Source: UBA11136 sp964482135 (GTDB lineage Bacteria; Pseudomonadota; Alphaproteobacteria; UBA11136). From it: DNA of 64,000 bases. Of this stretch, positions 8,779 through 17,551 are shown in pieces. Where the stretch lies: contig CAYZWF010000005.1 in assembly GCA_964482135.1 (NCBI GenBank), positions 7,687 to 71,686 on the forward strand, read 5' to 3'. A program made the translations under genes and the position numbers. The notes under the pieces were generated by a model. The model saw only the letters and a list, made by a program, of their open reading frames with translations. It was not told the origin of the DNA and did not search any database. Numbering within the stretch: the stretch's first letter is position 1; the number at the start of each line of letters is the position of its first letter.

Positions 8779-9651
8779 ATGAACGCCGACGCCAATCTCA
8801 AGAAACTTCTGTTGTGGCAAATGGAGGCCGGGGCCGACGAGGCGGTTCTCGATCATCCCGTCAACCACTATCACGCCCAAGCGGGGCAGCGCCAGCGCCA
8901 AGAGAATCCACCGCAAGTCCTGAAAAATACTACGAAAAGTAGGGATATGGCAGAAGGATTGGGCGAAGGTGCGCCAGCACCGGCCCCAAGGCCCTTCCCG
9001 CCTTCCAACGCCGCGCCGCCACCCGGGCTCCACACCACCGACGAGGCCCTCCACGACGCCCGTAGCCTGGCCCATTCCGCGGAAAGTATGGAAGATTTAG
9101 CTGAAAGGCTGCGCACCTATGAGGGATGCAGCCTGAAGAAGACCGCCACCAACATGGTTTTCGGCGACGGCAATATTGAGGCCCCCATCATGTTCGTGGG
9201 CGAGGCGCCGGGCGCCGACGAAGACCGCCTGGGACGTCCCTTTGTCGGGGTCAGCGGCCAGCTTCTCGACCGTATGATGGCCGCCATCGGCCTCGACCGG
9301 GACAGCGCCTATATCAGCAATATTCTGCCCTGGCGGCCGCCCGGCAACCGCAACCCCACACCGGCCGAGATTTCACTGTGCCTGCCCTTCATCGAACGCC
9401 AGATCGAATTGGTGGCGCCCCATATCCTGGTTCTGGTGGGCGGCACCGCAGCAAAAACCCTGCTTGGCCGTAAGGAAGGAATCATGAAGCTGCGCGGCCA
9501 GTGGTTCGACTATGCCAGCCCCGGTTTAAGCTGTCCGGTGAAGGCGCGGGCCATTTTTCATCCCGCCTATCTGCTGCGTTCGCCAGCCCAGAAACAGAAA
9601 GCCTGGCAGGACCTTCTGGAAATAAAGATAAAAATGAGCGGAGACCTGTAA
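8779..9651 (+). CDS. Uracil-DNA glycosylase, family 4-like
   Basis: 290 residues. The core from about 105 is a family 4 uracil-DNA glycosylase: GEAPGADEDRLGRPFVG (141-157) forms the uracil pocket, WRPPGNRNPT (185-194) and HPAYLLR complete the active site. It removes uracil from DNA to start base-excision repair. The first 100 residues are a Pro/Ala-rich extension. Compared with thermophilic family 4 enzymes, which use four Cys to hold a [4Fe-4S] cluster, only Cys117 and Cys201 are kept; the first position is Tyr114 and the third is Trp185. As I recall, this variant is common in alphaproteobacteria. Confidence 0.88.
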   Translation: MNADANLKKLLLWQMEAGADEAVLDHPVNHYHAQAGQRQRQENPPQVLKNTTKSRDMAEGLGEGAPAPAPRPFPPSNAAPPPGLHTTDEALHDARSLAHSAESMEDLAERLRTYEGCSLKKTATNMVFGDGNIEAPIMFVGEAPGADEDRLGRPFVGVSGQLLDRMMAAIGLDRDSAYISNILPWRPPGNRNPTPAEISLCLPFIERQIELVAPHILVLVGGTAAKTLLGRKEGIMKLRGQWFDYASPGLSCPVKARAIFHPAYLLRSPAQKQKAWQDLLEIKIKMSGDL

Positions 9652-9762
9652 CACCCTGATAATCCCTAGAAATACAACATTATCCATAGCCTGTGGATAA
9701 CTATCACCATATATTGTGTGTTTGGGGTTGTCCCGGGAAGAGGAATTTCGTATTAATCTCAA

Positions 9763-11727
9763 ATGCTGTCGAATAGACCCACCTTTTATCTGGGCCGTTT
9801 TTTCGATGGGTTTCATGGGGGGGGAGCCGGCGCTCGGGCGCTGATCCTGGGTCTCGCCTTGGCCCTTTCCGCCACCGCCCCGTTTCCCGGAAAAGCCGAT
9901 TCCAGAGGCCTTCTTTCCAAAGAAGGGCTTTCCAAGGACGGGAAAGCCGCCGCCGCGCGTGACACCAGAGGCGCCGAAGTGGCGGTGCTGGAGCCTTCCG
10001 GCATATCGACAGAACAGATAGTCCCCCTGCCCCGGCCTCTGAGCGCGGAGGATGAAGGGCGCTATGGGCGTATCTTCCTCCACCAGGAGGCCGGTGAATG
10101 GAAGAAAGCGGACCGCCTCATAGGACAGCTGAACAACCGAATTCTGATGGGCCATGTGCTCTATCAGCGCTATATGCACCCCACCAAATACCGTTCCAAA
10201 TACAAGGAATTGCGGGACTGGATGGCGCTCTATGCGGACCATCCCGGGGCGCGGAAAATCCATAGCCTAGCGCTGAAGCGCCGCCCCGAAAATTACAAAT
10301 ATCCAAAACAGCCGGTGGGCGGTTATTTCTACGGCAGGGGCACCGACCCCGGCGCCCAGGTGGAAAGCGTTTACGTCTCGAAACGCAAGCGTACAAGGGA
10401 TCAAAAGGCCCGGGTGACGGCTCTGAAACGCTCCATCAAACGTTCTGTCCGCCGCGGCGGCCCCACCAAGGCCAAGAAAATTCTCATGGAGAGCCGGGAC
10501 CGCAGCCTGCTCGACACCACCGAAACCGACCATCTGCTCTCGGCAATCGCGGCCGGATATTTCGCCGCCGGCAAGGATGCCTTGGCATTGAGCATCGCCG
10601 GCGCCGTGGTCAAGCGTTCGGGCATGCGCGTGCCCCGCGCCTACTGGACGGCGGGGCTGGCGTCATGGCGGCTGGGCCAATTACCCGATGCCGCCCGCCA
10701 TTTCGAGCCCCTGGCCCTGTCCGACAAGGCTTCGGGGTGGAGCGTGGCCGCCGCCGCCTATTGGGCGGCGCGTGCCCATCTGCTCACCCGCCAGCCGCAA
10801 AAGGTCAACCACTGGCTCAATATCGCCGCCCTTCACAGCCGCACCTTCTATGGCCTTCTGGCGCGCCGCAATCTGGGTCTTCCCACCTATTTCAACTGGA
10901 AAACGCCGCCCCTGACCGAGACCCGGGTGGCGCGCCTGATATCGGTTCCCGGCGGAGAGAGAACCCTGGCCCTGTTGCAGCTGGGCCGCCACAGCATGGC
11001 CGAGAAGGAACTGCGCAAGATCTACCCCCGGTCCAACTCTCCCCTGGCTGATTCCCCCTTGGCCGGCGCGGTTTTGGCCGTGGCCAGCAGCGCCAACCTG
11101 CCGGGACTGGCCATGCGTATCGGCGCCGAATGGGGCGACGACCAGGACATTCCTAATGACGACGCCCTTTACCCGACGCCGAACTGGGCGCTCGACGGCG
11201 GCAAGAACGTGGACAGGGCGCTGGTTTTTTCCATTATCCGCCAGGAATCGCGGTTCAATCCCAACGCTAAAAGCCATGCCGGGGCCCGCGGGCTGATGCA
11301 GATCATGCCGCGCACGGCCAATTTCATCGTCGGCAAGAAGAAGTTCCGTGGCAAGGCGCGCGATCTCCTGCTCAACCCCGAACTTAATATATCACTGGGC
11401 CAGACCTATCTGCGGCAGCTTCTCGATCACGAAAATATCGGCGGCAATTTGTTCCTGCTGGCGGTGGCCTATAACAGTGGCCCGGGGAACCTCGCCAAGT
11501 GGCGGCGCAAAATGAAATACCACAACGACCCGCTGCTGTTTATCGAGTCCATCCCCAATTCGGAAACCCGCGCCTTCATCGAACGGGTGCTGACCAACCT
11601 GTGGATTTACCGCAAGCATCTGGAGCAGCCCACGCCGTCTCTCGACGCCATTGCCGCCGGTGACTGGCCGCTTTACGCGCCCCTCGACGGAACCGGGATC
11701 AAGGTGGCGCAACATGGCGGGAATTAA
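9763..11727 (+). CDS. slt: Soluble lytic murein transglycosylase
   Basis: 654 residues. A hydrophobic N-terminal segment (LILGLALALSATAPFPGKA) exports it to the periplasm, where it cleaves peptidoglycan to 1,6-anhydromuramyl products. Residues about 70-460 form the superhelical U/L-type region; the SLT catalytic domain follows, with IIRQESRFNP (catalytic Glu495), GARGLMQIMP and AYNSGPGNLAKW. Length is normal for Slt70-type enzymes. The end overlaps moaB by 14 bases. Confidence 0.93.
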   Translation: MLSNRPTFYLGRFFDGFHGGGAGARALILGLALALSATAPFPGKADSRGLLSKEGLSKDGKAAAARDTRGAEVAVLEPSGISTEQIVPLPRPLSAEDEGRYGRIFLHQEAGEWKKADRLIGQLNNRILMGHVLYQRYMHPTKYRSKYKELRDWMALYADHPGARKIHSLALKRRPENYKYPKQPVGGYFYGRGTDPGAQVESVYVSKRKRTRDQKARVTALKRSIKRSVRRGGPTKAKKILMESRDRSLLDTTETDHLLSAIAAGYFAAGKDALALSIAGAVVKRSGMRVPRAYWTAGLASWRLGQLPDAARHFEPLALSDKASGWSVAAAAYWAARAHLLTRQPQKVNHWLNIAALHSRTFYGLLARRNLGLPTYFNWKTPPLTETRVARLISVPGGERTLALLQLGRHSMAEKELRKIYPRSNSPLADSPLAGAVLAVASSANLPGLAMRIGAEWGDDQDIPNDDALYPTPNWALDGGKNVDRALVFSIIRQESRFNPNAKSHAGARGLMQIMPRTANFIVGKKKFRGKARDLLLNPELNISLGQTYLRQLLDHENIGGNLFLLAVAYNSGPGNLAKWRRKMKYHNDPLLFIESIPNSETRAFIERVLTNLWIYRKHLEQPTPSLDAIAAGDWPLYAPLDGTGIKVAQHGGN

Positions 11728-12250
11728 AGAAAACCGGACTTTCCACCCCGTCAACATCGCCCTGCTGACCGTTTCCGACACACGGACCGAGGCCGATGAC
11801 AAGTCGGGCGATATTCTCGCTGAACTGGTGGCCGAGGCCGGCCACAAGATCGCGGCCCGGACCATCGTCACCGACGAACAAAAGCAAATCGTCGCTCAGT
11901 TGAAGGACTGGATCACCGATCCGGGCGTCGATGTGGTGATCGCCACCGGCGGCACCGGCGTCACCGGACGCGATGTAACACCGGAAACCTTCACCCAGGT
12001 CTATGACAAGGATATCCCCGGTTTTGGCGAACTCTTCCGCATGCTGAGCTATGAGAAAATCGGCACTTCCACCATGCAGTCGCGGGCCACCGGCGGCGTC
12101 GCCGGGGGCACTTATCTCTTCGCCCTGCCGGGTTCGCCCGGAGCCTGCCGCGACGGCTGGGAGGACATCCTGCGCTGGCAGCTGGATTCCCGCTATCGCC
12201 CCTGCAATCTGGTGGACCTCATGCCGCGCCTGCAGGAACATGAGGACTAA
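11714..12250 (+). CDS. moaB: Molybdenum cofactor biosynthesis protein B
   Basis: 178 residues from the ATG at 11714, which overlaps the slt end. MoaB/MogA-type proteins adenylate or bind molybdopterin on the way to molybdenum cofactor. Family motifs are LLTVSDTR, the GGTGVTGRDVTPE loop (binding site) and LPGSPGA near the C-terminus. It could support the molybdopterin oxidoreductase at 50.8 kb, though the genes are far apart. The open frame extends 21 codons upstream but there it only reads over slt. Confidence 0.93.
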   Translation: MAGIKENRTFHPVNIALLTVSDTRTEADDKSGDILAELVAEAGHKIAARTIVTDEQKQIVAQLKDWITDPGVDVVIATGGTGVTGRDVTPETFTQVYDKDIPGFGELFRMLSYEKIGTSTMQSRATGGVAGGTYLFALPGSPGACRDGWEDILRWQLDSRYRPCNLVDLMPRLQEHED

Positions 12251-12291
12251 CCCGCCTCGGGAACGACTCATACCTAACCGTGGAGGCCGTC

Positions 12292-12750
12292 ATGAAACAA
12301 ACCGCTCTTTACACCGCAGCCGTGATCTTCGTCCTCGTCTCCCCAGGCCATGAACTCATAAATCTGATGAGCAATGGCGCTCGAAACCGCTAAGACAGGC
12401 CAGGAAACGCGCCACAAGCGGGGCCGGCGCCCCGGTGTTGGGCGTTGACGACGCCTGTCAACGCGGTTTCAGCGCCCGGAGGGTATGGCGAATTTGCCCA
12501 ACTACATTGTCCACAGACCTTGAAAACCGTGGGGGTTTCCGGCGGTCTGTCTCCGCCTATCCGAACAAATTAGCTCATACCATTGCCATTACATTTATGA
12601 GTTCATGACCTAGCCCACTGGCTGCGCTTTTTTACCGGTGCCGAAGTCATCATCGGCGGCACCGCGATTTCCCAGGGGCTTTCGGTCATCGCCGGACTGG
12701 TCACAGCGGCGCTGGCGGTATGGATGGTGATGGCGGCGCGGAAACCCTGA
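12292..12750 (+). pseudogene. Small two-helix membrane protein gene interrupted by a MITE
   Basis: The 5' part (from ATG 12292, ribosome site GGAGG) encodes MKQTALYTAAVIFVLVS and the 3' part (12614-12750) encodes AHWLRFFTGAEVIIGG and a second hydrophobic helix ending ARKP-stop. Removing the 263-bp element and one 4-bp target copy rejoins them in frame as VSLAHWL, giving a 63-residue protein with two membrane helices. I do not recognise a family. As it stands the frame runs into the element and stops after 33 codons, so the gene is broken. Confidence 0.8.
12347..12609. mobile_element. 263-bp MITE with about 33-bp terminal inverted repeats
   Basis: The left end (from 12347) and the reverse complement of the right end (to 12609) share CATGAACTCATAAAT exactly and continue with a weaker match through GCAATGG. 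The element is bounded by CCAG at 12343-12346 and CTAG at 12610-12613, a 4-bp target duplication with one changed base. It has no coding capacity. Inside are two more hairpins: arms GAAACCGC/GACAGGC at 12383-12400 paired with 12453-12470, and ACAGACC 12513-12519 with GGTCTGT 12544-12550. A 4-bp YTAR-like target suggests mobilisation by an IS5-family transposase; no such transposase is in the window. Confidence 0.85.
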
Positions 12751-12756
12751 ACTGAG

Positions 12757-13377
12757 TCAGGAATTTTTCCGCCAGTTGCGGTAGTCCTCGGCCGTATCCA
12801 CGTCGGGTAACTCCTCGACGAAACCGGCACCCGGACGGCCCCCAGGATGGGCCTTAAGATTGGCTAAGGTATCGGCCAGGGCATGTTCGCTCGACCAGCG
12901 CACGCTAGCAAACAGATCGGGGCAGCGGGGACGGCGGCGTGCCCCCACCAACCAATAGCCGCCGTCGGGGGCGGGACCGAACACGGCGCCGTATTTCCCC
13001 AAAAGCCGGAAGGCCCGCGCCACCTGTCGCGGCTCGATACCGGGAATATCGCTGCCCACGATCACTACCGGTCCGGGGGGCAAAATACGCAGAATACGGT
13101 CCATGCGCGCGCCCAAATCACCGCCGCCCTGGACCATGCGCCGCACCCTCTTGCCCTTCCCGGACCAGGCGCGCGGAGGGAACCTGATGACGTCGGGCGT
13201 CGCCGCCAGCCAGGTGGTCCAGCGCCGGTCGCGGCCCAGACGCCTGAGCAGTCTTTCGCTACAGAGGCGGTAAAACCGTAGAGCGCTCCCCGCGCCCAGA
13301 TCACGGGCCAGACGCCGTTTCACCCGCCCCATCTGCGGCGCCCGCACCATGATCACCAGATGGTTGCGCGGTTTCAT
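12757..13377 (-). CDS. DUF2064 / TIGR04282 family glycosyltransferase-like protein
   Basis: 206 residues from the ATG at 13377, whose ATGA overlaps the stop of the upstream gene. Motifs are the N-terminal APQMGRVKRRLA (nucleotide-sugar-type loop), VIVGSDIPGI and GPAPDGGYWLVG, the signature of the TIGR04282 family. The family is a relative of cofactor nucleotidyl/glycosyl transferases and is usually encoded beside a TIGR04283 protein, as here. Its substrate is not established from the sequence. Confidence 0.85.
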   Translation of the reverse strand: MKPRNHLVIMVRAPQMGRVKRRLARDLGAGSALRFYRLCSERLLRRLGRDRRWTTWLAATPDVIRFPPRAWSGKGKRVRRMVQGGGDLGARMDRILRILPPGPVVIVGSDIPGIEPRQVARAFRLLGKYGAVFGPAPDGGYWLVGARRRPRCPDLFASVRWSSEHALADTLANLKAHPGGRPGAGFVEELPDVDTAEDYRNWRKNS

Positions 13378-14069
13378 GACCCATAAAGCCGAGCGATGAG
13401 GCGGGGCGGACAGTTCATGAAATAAAGGACGAGACAGCCGAGATTGCGTAGCGGACGCCACAGATAACCACCGCGCCGATAACGTGCGGCGCTGGTCACG
13501 GCGTGTACATCCAAGGCGGCCAGACGACGACGGCCGATACGGCGCACCAGCGCCACATCCTCCATCAGGGGGAGGGGCGGAAAACCGCCCAGTTCGCGGT
13601 AGAAATCCCGCGACAGGAGCAACCCCTGGTCACCGTAGGGCAAGGCCAGCAGACGGCAGCGCCAGGCCACCAGCCGTTCCAGCCGCCGCGCAGCCGTCGC
13701 CTCGTCATCGAGGGCGAAACGAAAATAAGCCGCCCGCCGGACGTTTTCCTCCGCACCCATGAAGTCCGCCGCCGCCCGCGTCCACCCCGGCTCCAGCGCC
13801 GTATCGGCATGAAGAAACAGCAGCCATTGGCCGCCCGCCGCCTGTGCCCCGGCGGCCAGTTGCCCGCCGCGCCCCGGGGCGCAGGAAATCACCTTCGCCC
13901 CCAGCGCCCCGGCCGTATCCGCGGTGGCATCCCGCGACCCGCCATCGGCGACGATTATTTCCAGGCTGATCCCCATGCGCTCAGCCGCCGTGATGGCGGT
14001 GAGGCAGCGGCCAAGGCTGTCCGCAGCGTTAAGGGTGGGAATGACGATACTCAGAAACGGTTCCGACAT
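13374..14069 (-). CDS. TIGR04283 family glycosyltransferase 2
   Basis: 231 residues, GT-A fold family 2. SIVIPTLNAADSL begins the nucleotide-sugar fold, ADGGSRDAT follows, FLHADT is the metal-binding DxD-type motif, and GDQGLLLSRDFYRELGGFP is the acceptor-side segment. Databases label this family from arsenosugar biosynthesis, but no arsenic methylation or radical SAM arsenosugar gene adjoins it here, so the substrate is open. It is the first gene of a two-gene unit with the TIGR04282 gene (4-base overlap). Confidence 0.87.
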   Translation of the reverse strand: MSEPFLSIVIPTLNAADSLGRCLTAITAAERMGISLEIIVADGGSRDATADTAGALGAKVISCAPGRGGQLAAGAQAAGGQWLLFLHADTALEPGWTRAAADFMGAEENVRRAAYFRFALDDEATAARRLERLVAWRCRLLALPYGDQGLLLSRDFYRELGGFPPLPLMEDVALVRRIGRRRLAALDVHAVTSAARYRRGGYLWRPLRNLGCLVLYFMNCPPRLIARLYGS

Positions 14070-14134
14070 ACCCCACCATAACCCAGGATTTACAGGCCGT
14101 GCAGGGGGAGAAACAGGTCTGTCGCCCGATTAAT

Positions 14135-14149
14135 GTTCTTGAAATGTTC
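14135..14149 (+). promoter_or_regulatory. LexA (SOS) box, GTTC-N7-GTTC
   Basis: GTTC at 14135-14138, seven bases, GTTC at 14146-14149: an exact match to the alphaproteobacterial LexA operator. It ends 25 bases before the start of the radical SAM gene at 14175, where a repressor would block transcription. Confidence 0.75.
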
Positions 14150-14174
14150 TTATTCCCCTTTTAGACTAGGCGCC

Positions 14175-15302
14175 ATGGAACAGAACGCATCCGGCTTTCC
14201 CTTCGGCGACGACGCTCTCCCCGACCGCGCGGTCAAGGGACGCGGCGCCATCGGCAATCGTCCCGGACGTTTCGAGACCTTGCGTCATGTGGCGCTGGAC
14301 GATGGTTGGGACGCCGCAGCACAGGAGGGAGACGAGCCGCCCCCCGCCCCGCCGGTGGTTACCACCCTGACGGCGGACACCAGCCGCACCGTCATTACCC
14401 GCAACGATTCCCCCGACGTTTCCTTCGACCGTTCCGTCAATCCCTATCGCGGTTGCGAACATGGCTGCGTCTATTGTTTCGCCCGCCCCAGCCATGCCTA
14501 TCTCGATCTCTCCCCGGCCCTGGATTTTGAGACCCGCATTCTCACCAAGCCCGAGGCGCCGCGCCTTCTGGCCGAAGAATTGCGCCACCCCGGCTATCAA
14601 CCCGCGCCGCTGGCCCTGGGCTCCAATACCGACCCCTATCAGCCGGTGGAGCGCCGTCTCAAGATCACCCGGGGCATTCTCGAAGTACTGGCGGCCTTTT
14701 CACATCCCGTAACCATCGTCACCAAATCAGCCCTGATCCTGCGCGATCTCGACATTATCGCCCCCATGGCCGCCAGGGGGCTGGCCAATGTGGCGGTCTC
14801 CATCACCACCCTCGATGATGGTCTCGCCCGCCGCATGGAACCACGGGCGGCGACACCCGCACGGCGGCTGGAGACCCTCAGCGCTCTGTCACGGGCCGGG
14901 ATTCCCACGGCGGTTATGGCCTCGCCCATGATTCCCGGCCTCAACGACCACGAACTGGAACGTATTCTCGAAGCCGCCGCGGAAGCCGGAGCGCACACGG
15001 CGGGCACGATTCTGTTGCGGCTGCCCCACGAGCTGAAACCCATCTTCACCGATTGGCTCGACGTGCATTTCCCCGACCGCGCCCGGCGCGTGCTCAACCT
15101 GCTGCGCCAATGCCGCGCCGGTGAGCTTAACGAGAACGGCTTTGGCCGGCGTATGACCGGAGGCGGCGTGGTGGCGGCCATGATCAACCGCCGTTTTCGA
15201 CTCTCCTGCAGGCGGTTGGGCCTGGAGAAAGGTGTGCCTGCCCTCGACTGTGGACAGTTCAACCCGCCGCCGCGCCCCGGAGACCAGCTCAGCCTTTTCT
15301 AA
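14175..15302 (+). CDS. PA0069-family radical SAM protein (spore photoproduct lyase-like)
   Basis: 375 residues from ATG 14175. The radical SAM cluster motif is Cys94-x3-Cys98-x2-Cys101 (RGCEHGCVYC), preceded by the family segment NPYRGCEHGC. Family members are distantly related to spore photoproduct lyase, and their reaction is not settled. The SNTDPYQPVE and KSALILRDLD segments are conserved in the family. The LexA box directly upstream suggests induction by DNA damage and hence a repair role. The frame is open 14 codons upstream, but those codons cover the LexA box, so I use the internal ATG. Confidence 0.88.
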   Translation: MEQNASGFPFGDDALPDRAVKGRGAIGNRPGRFETLRHVALDDGWDAAAQEGDEPPPAPPVVTTLTADTSRTVITRNDSPDVSFDRSVNPYRGCEHGCVYCFARPSHAYLDLSPALDFETRILTKPEAPRLLAEELRHPGYQPAPLALGSNTDPYQPVERRLKITRGILEVLAAFSHPVTIVTKSALILRDLDIIAPMAARGLANVAVSITTLDDGLARRMEPRAATPARRLETLSALSRAGIPTAVMASPMIPGLNDHELERILEAAAEAGAHTAGTILLRLPHELKPIFTDWLDVHFPDRARRVLNLLRQCRAGELNENGFGRRMTGGGVVAAMINRRFRLSCRRLGLEKGVPALDCGQFNPPPRPGDQLSLF

Positions 15303-15363
15303 AAAGACGGCGAAAGGCTACTGACGCTCCTTCCGGGCGGGGGATCGTGATAGACTCCTCCCC

Positions 15364-16821
15364 ATGTCCGCCCATGCAGACCTGACGGGACTCGCCGTCG
15401 TCATCCTCGCCGCCGTGATCTGTGGCGTCGTCATGTCGCGCCTGCGCCAGCCCGCCATCTCCGGCTATATCCTGGCCGGAATCCTGCTCGGCCCCTCTGC
15501 CCTGGCGCTGGTGGAAAACCGCGACCAGATCATGGTTCTGGCCGATCTCGGCGTACTCATGCTGTTGTTTCTGGTGGGCATGGAGCTATCGCTCAGCGAC
15601 TTCCGGCGCGTCTGGCGCGGCGCCCTTGTGGCCACACTGTTACAGATAGCATGCAGCGTCGGCGCCACCCTGGCACTGTCATTGCTGTTCGGCTGGTCGC
15701 TGGGGCTTTCCATCCTGCTCGGCTTCGTCATTGCCCTGTCCAGCACCGCCGTGGTGATCAAGATGCTGGAAGGCATGAACATACTCAACACGCCGCTGGG
15801 CAAGGTCACGGTGGGCGTGCTCATCGCCCAGGACCTGGCCTTCGTGCCCATGATGCTGATTCTCGCCAGCCTTGCCGGAGACGGTTTCGGCACTTTCGAC
15901 CTGCTCCGGGTTGGCCTCTCGGTGGTGGGGCTGGTGCTGCTCATCTTCTATCTCAGCCGCCGCCAGAAGATCGCCCTGCCTTTTGCCGGCATGGTGGCCG
16001 GGCATCCCGATCTCACGCCCCTGCGCGGGCTCGCCTTTTGCTTCGGCGCCGCGGCGCTGACCGGCACCCTGGGCCTTTCCCCCGCCTATGGGGCGTTCCT
16101 GGCCGGGCTGGTGATCGGCAACAGCACCGAGCGCCGGGCCATGATGCGCGGCATCCAGCCCATTCAGAGCATCCTCATGATGGTCTTTTTCCTCTCCATC
16201 GGGCTGCTCATCGACCTCGATTTCATCCTCGTCAATATGGGCACCGTTCTGTTGATCTTGTTCATGGTCACGGTGTTCAAGACAGGGCTTAATATCGGGG
16301 TGCTGCGGCTGGCGCGCGAACCCTGGCCCCATGCCTTCATAGCCGGCATGCTGCTGGCCCAGATCGGGGAGTTCTCTTTTCTGTTGGGCCAGACTGGCGT
16401 CTCCACGGGCCTCATCAACCGCGAGGAAGGCGACCTCATCATCGCCGTGACGGCGCTGTCCCTTCTCGTCACGCCTTTGTGGCTTGCCACCGCGCGGCGG
16501 CTGATGCGTATCGCCATTCTCAGCACCACCTCGGGCCGCGAGGGGGTGCGGCTTCTCTTCGGCCGTCACGCTCCCGCCGTGTTCTCCGCCTGGGACGCCA
16601 TGGCCGCGAGAATCGGTGATTTTTTCAGCCGTGTTCTTTCCCGGCTGCCGGCCGGACTACCCATAAAACCGAACCCCGCCGACAAAGCGGAGCAGGAAGA
16701 GGCCAGCGACGCCCGATGGGAGGACATCCCCCCGGAAACACCCACGGAGATAACGGAGCCACCTTCTCCCGCACCACCCAGGAAAAAGAAACGCGCCAAG
16801 GGCAGAAAAAAGGATGGCTGA
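15364..16821 (+). CDS. CPA2-family monovalent cation:proton antiporter
   Basis: 485 residues with about 12 membrane helices up to residue 385, then a cytosolic tail ending in a Pro/Lys-rich segment. It belongs to the KefB/Na+:H+ exchanger group: GYILAGILLGP near residue 35, FLVGMELS, ALSSTAVVIKML and LIAQDLAFVP (the ion-binding QD). It lacks the TrkA-N nucleotide-binding domain of KefB/KefC, so glutathione gating is not expected. It overlaps rnhB by 8 bases. Confidence 0.88.
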   Translation: MSAHADLTGLAVVILAAVICGVVMSRLRQPAISGYILAGILLGPSALALVENRDQIMVLADLGVLMLLFLVGMELSLSDFRRVWRGALVATLLQIACSVGATLALSLLFGWSLGLSILLGFVIALSSTAVVIKMLEGMNILNTPLGKVTVGVLIAQDLAFVPMMLILASLAGDGFGTFDLLRVGLSVVGLVLLIFYLSRRQKIALPFAGMVAGHPDLTPLRGLAFCFGAAALTGTLGLSPAYGAFLAGLVIGNSTERRAMMRGIQPIQSILMMVFFLSIGLLIDLDFILVNMGTVLLILFMVTVFKTGLNIGVLRLAREPWPHAFIAGMLLAQIGEFSFLLGQTGVSTGLINREEGDLIIAVTALSLLVTPLWLATARRLMRIAILSTTSGREGVRLLFGRHAPAVFSAWDAMAARIGDFFSRVLSRLPAGLPIKPNPADKAEQEEASDARWEDIPPETPTEITEPPSPAPPRKKKRAKGRKKDG

Positions 16822-17473
16822 TTCTTCTCCTTCTTCCCCGGATTTTTCACTCGAACAGGCGTCACCAGGCCCCGTTGCCGGCATCGACGAGGTGGGCCGT
16901 GGACCTTGGGCGGGGCCGGTGGTGGCCGCGGCGCTTGTCTTTCCCCAGCGCGATTCCCTTCCTGAAACGCTGCGTCACGGACTCAATGATTCAAAAACCC
17001 TCTCACCCGCGCACCGTGAGACCCTGTTCGCCGAGCTGCTGGCTCATGCAGCCATCGGCCTGGGCGCGGCAAGCGTCGCCGAGATTGACTGTTTCAACAT
17101 TCTTCAGGCCACCCTGCGCGCCATGGCCCGCGCCATGGCCCAATTGGAACGACGGCTGGAGACCAGCCCCGGAATGACCTTGAGTCTGGCGCTGGTGGAT
17201 GGCACCCATGCGCCACCCCTGTCCTGTCCGGTGCAAACCGTCACCAAAGGCGACAGCAAAAGCCTCTCCATCGCCGCCGCCTCCATCGTCGCCAAAGTCA
17301 CCCGCGACCGGCTGATGGTCGAGCTCGGCCGCCGCTATCCCGGATTCGGATGGGAGCGCAATGCCGGCTACGGCACCGCCCAACACAAGGAGGGGCTGGC
17401 GCGCCTTGGAATCACGCCCCATCACCGCCGCAGCTTCAAACCCATCAAGATATTGAGTCAGGGTGACTCCTGA
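16814..17473 (+). CDS. rnhB: Ribonuclease HII
   Basis: 219 residues. It removes RNA primers and single ribonucleotides from DNA. GIDEVGRGPWAGPVV (residues 23-37) provides catalytic Asp25 and Glu26; LNDSKTL and VAEID follow and LALVDGTHAP supplies a further carboxylate. It starts inside the 3' end of the antiporter gene and directly precedes ccrM. Confidence 0.95.
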   Translation: MADSSPSSPDFSLEQASPGPVAGIDEVGRGPWAGPVVAAALVFPQRDSLPETLRHGLNDSKTLSPAHRETLFAELLAHAAIGLGAASVAEIDCFNILQATLRAMARAMAQLERRLETSPGMTLSLALVDGTHAPPLSCPVQTVTKGDSKSLSIAAASIVAKVTRDRLMVELGRRYPGFGWERNAGYGTAQHKEGLARLGITPHHRRSFKPIKILSQGDS

Positions 17474-17539
17474 CCCCTAACATATTGATTCTAAGAATTT
17501 TTCCACAGTTTCTTGTTGACGCGACTCGCCCCCTGACTC
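17455..17539. promoter_or_regulatory. Cluster of five GANTC sites before ccrM
   Basis: GANTC, the target of CcrM methylation, occurs at 17455, 17465, 17487, 17523 and 17535 within 85 bases spanning the end of rnhB and the ccrM promoter. About one site per 256 bases is expected by chance in random sequence. The Caulobacter ccrM promoter is known to be controlled by methylation of GANTC sites; the same logic is likely here. Confidence 0.65.
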
Positions 17540-17551
17540 ATCTTGGCCGCC

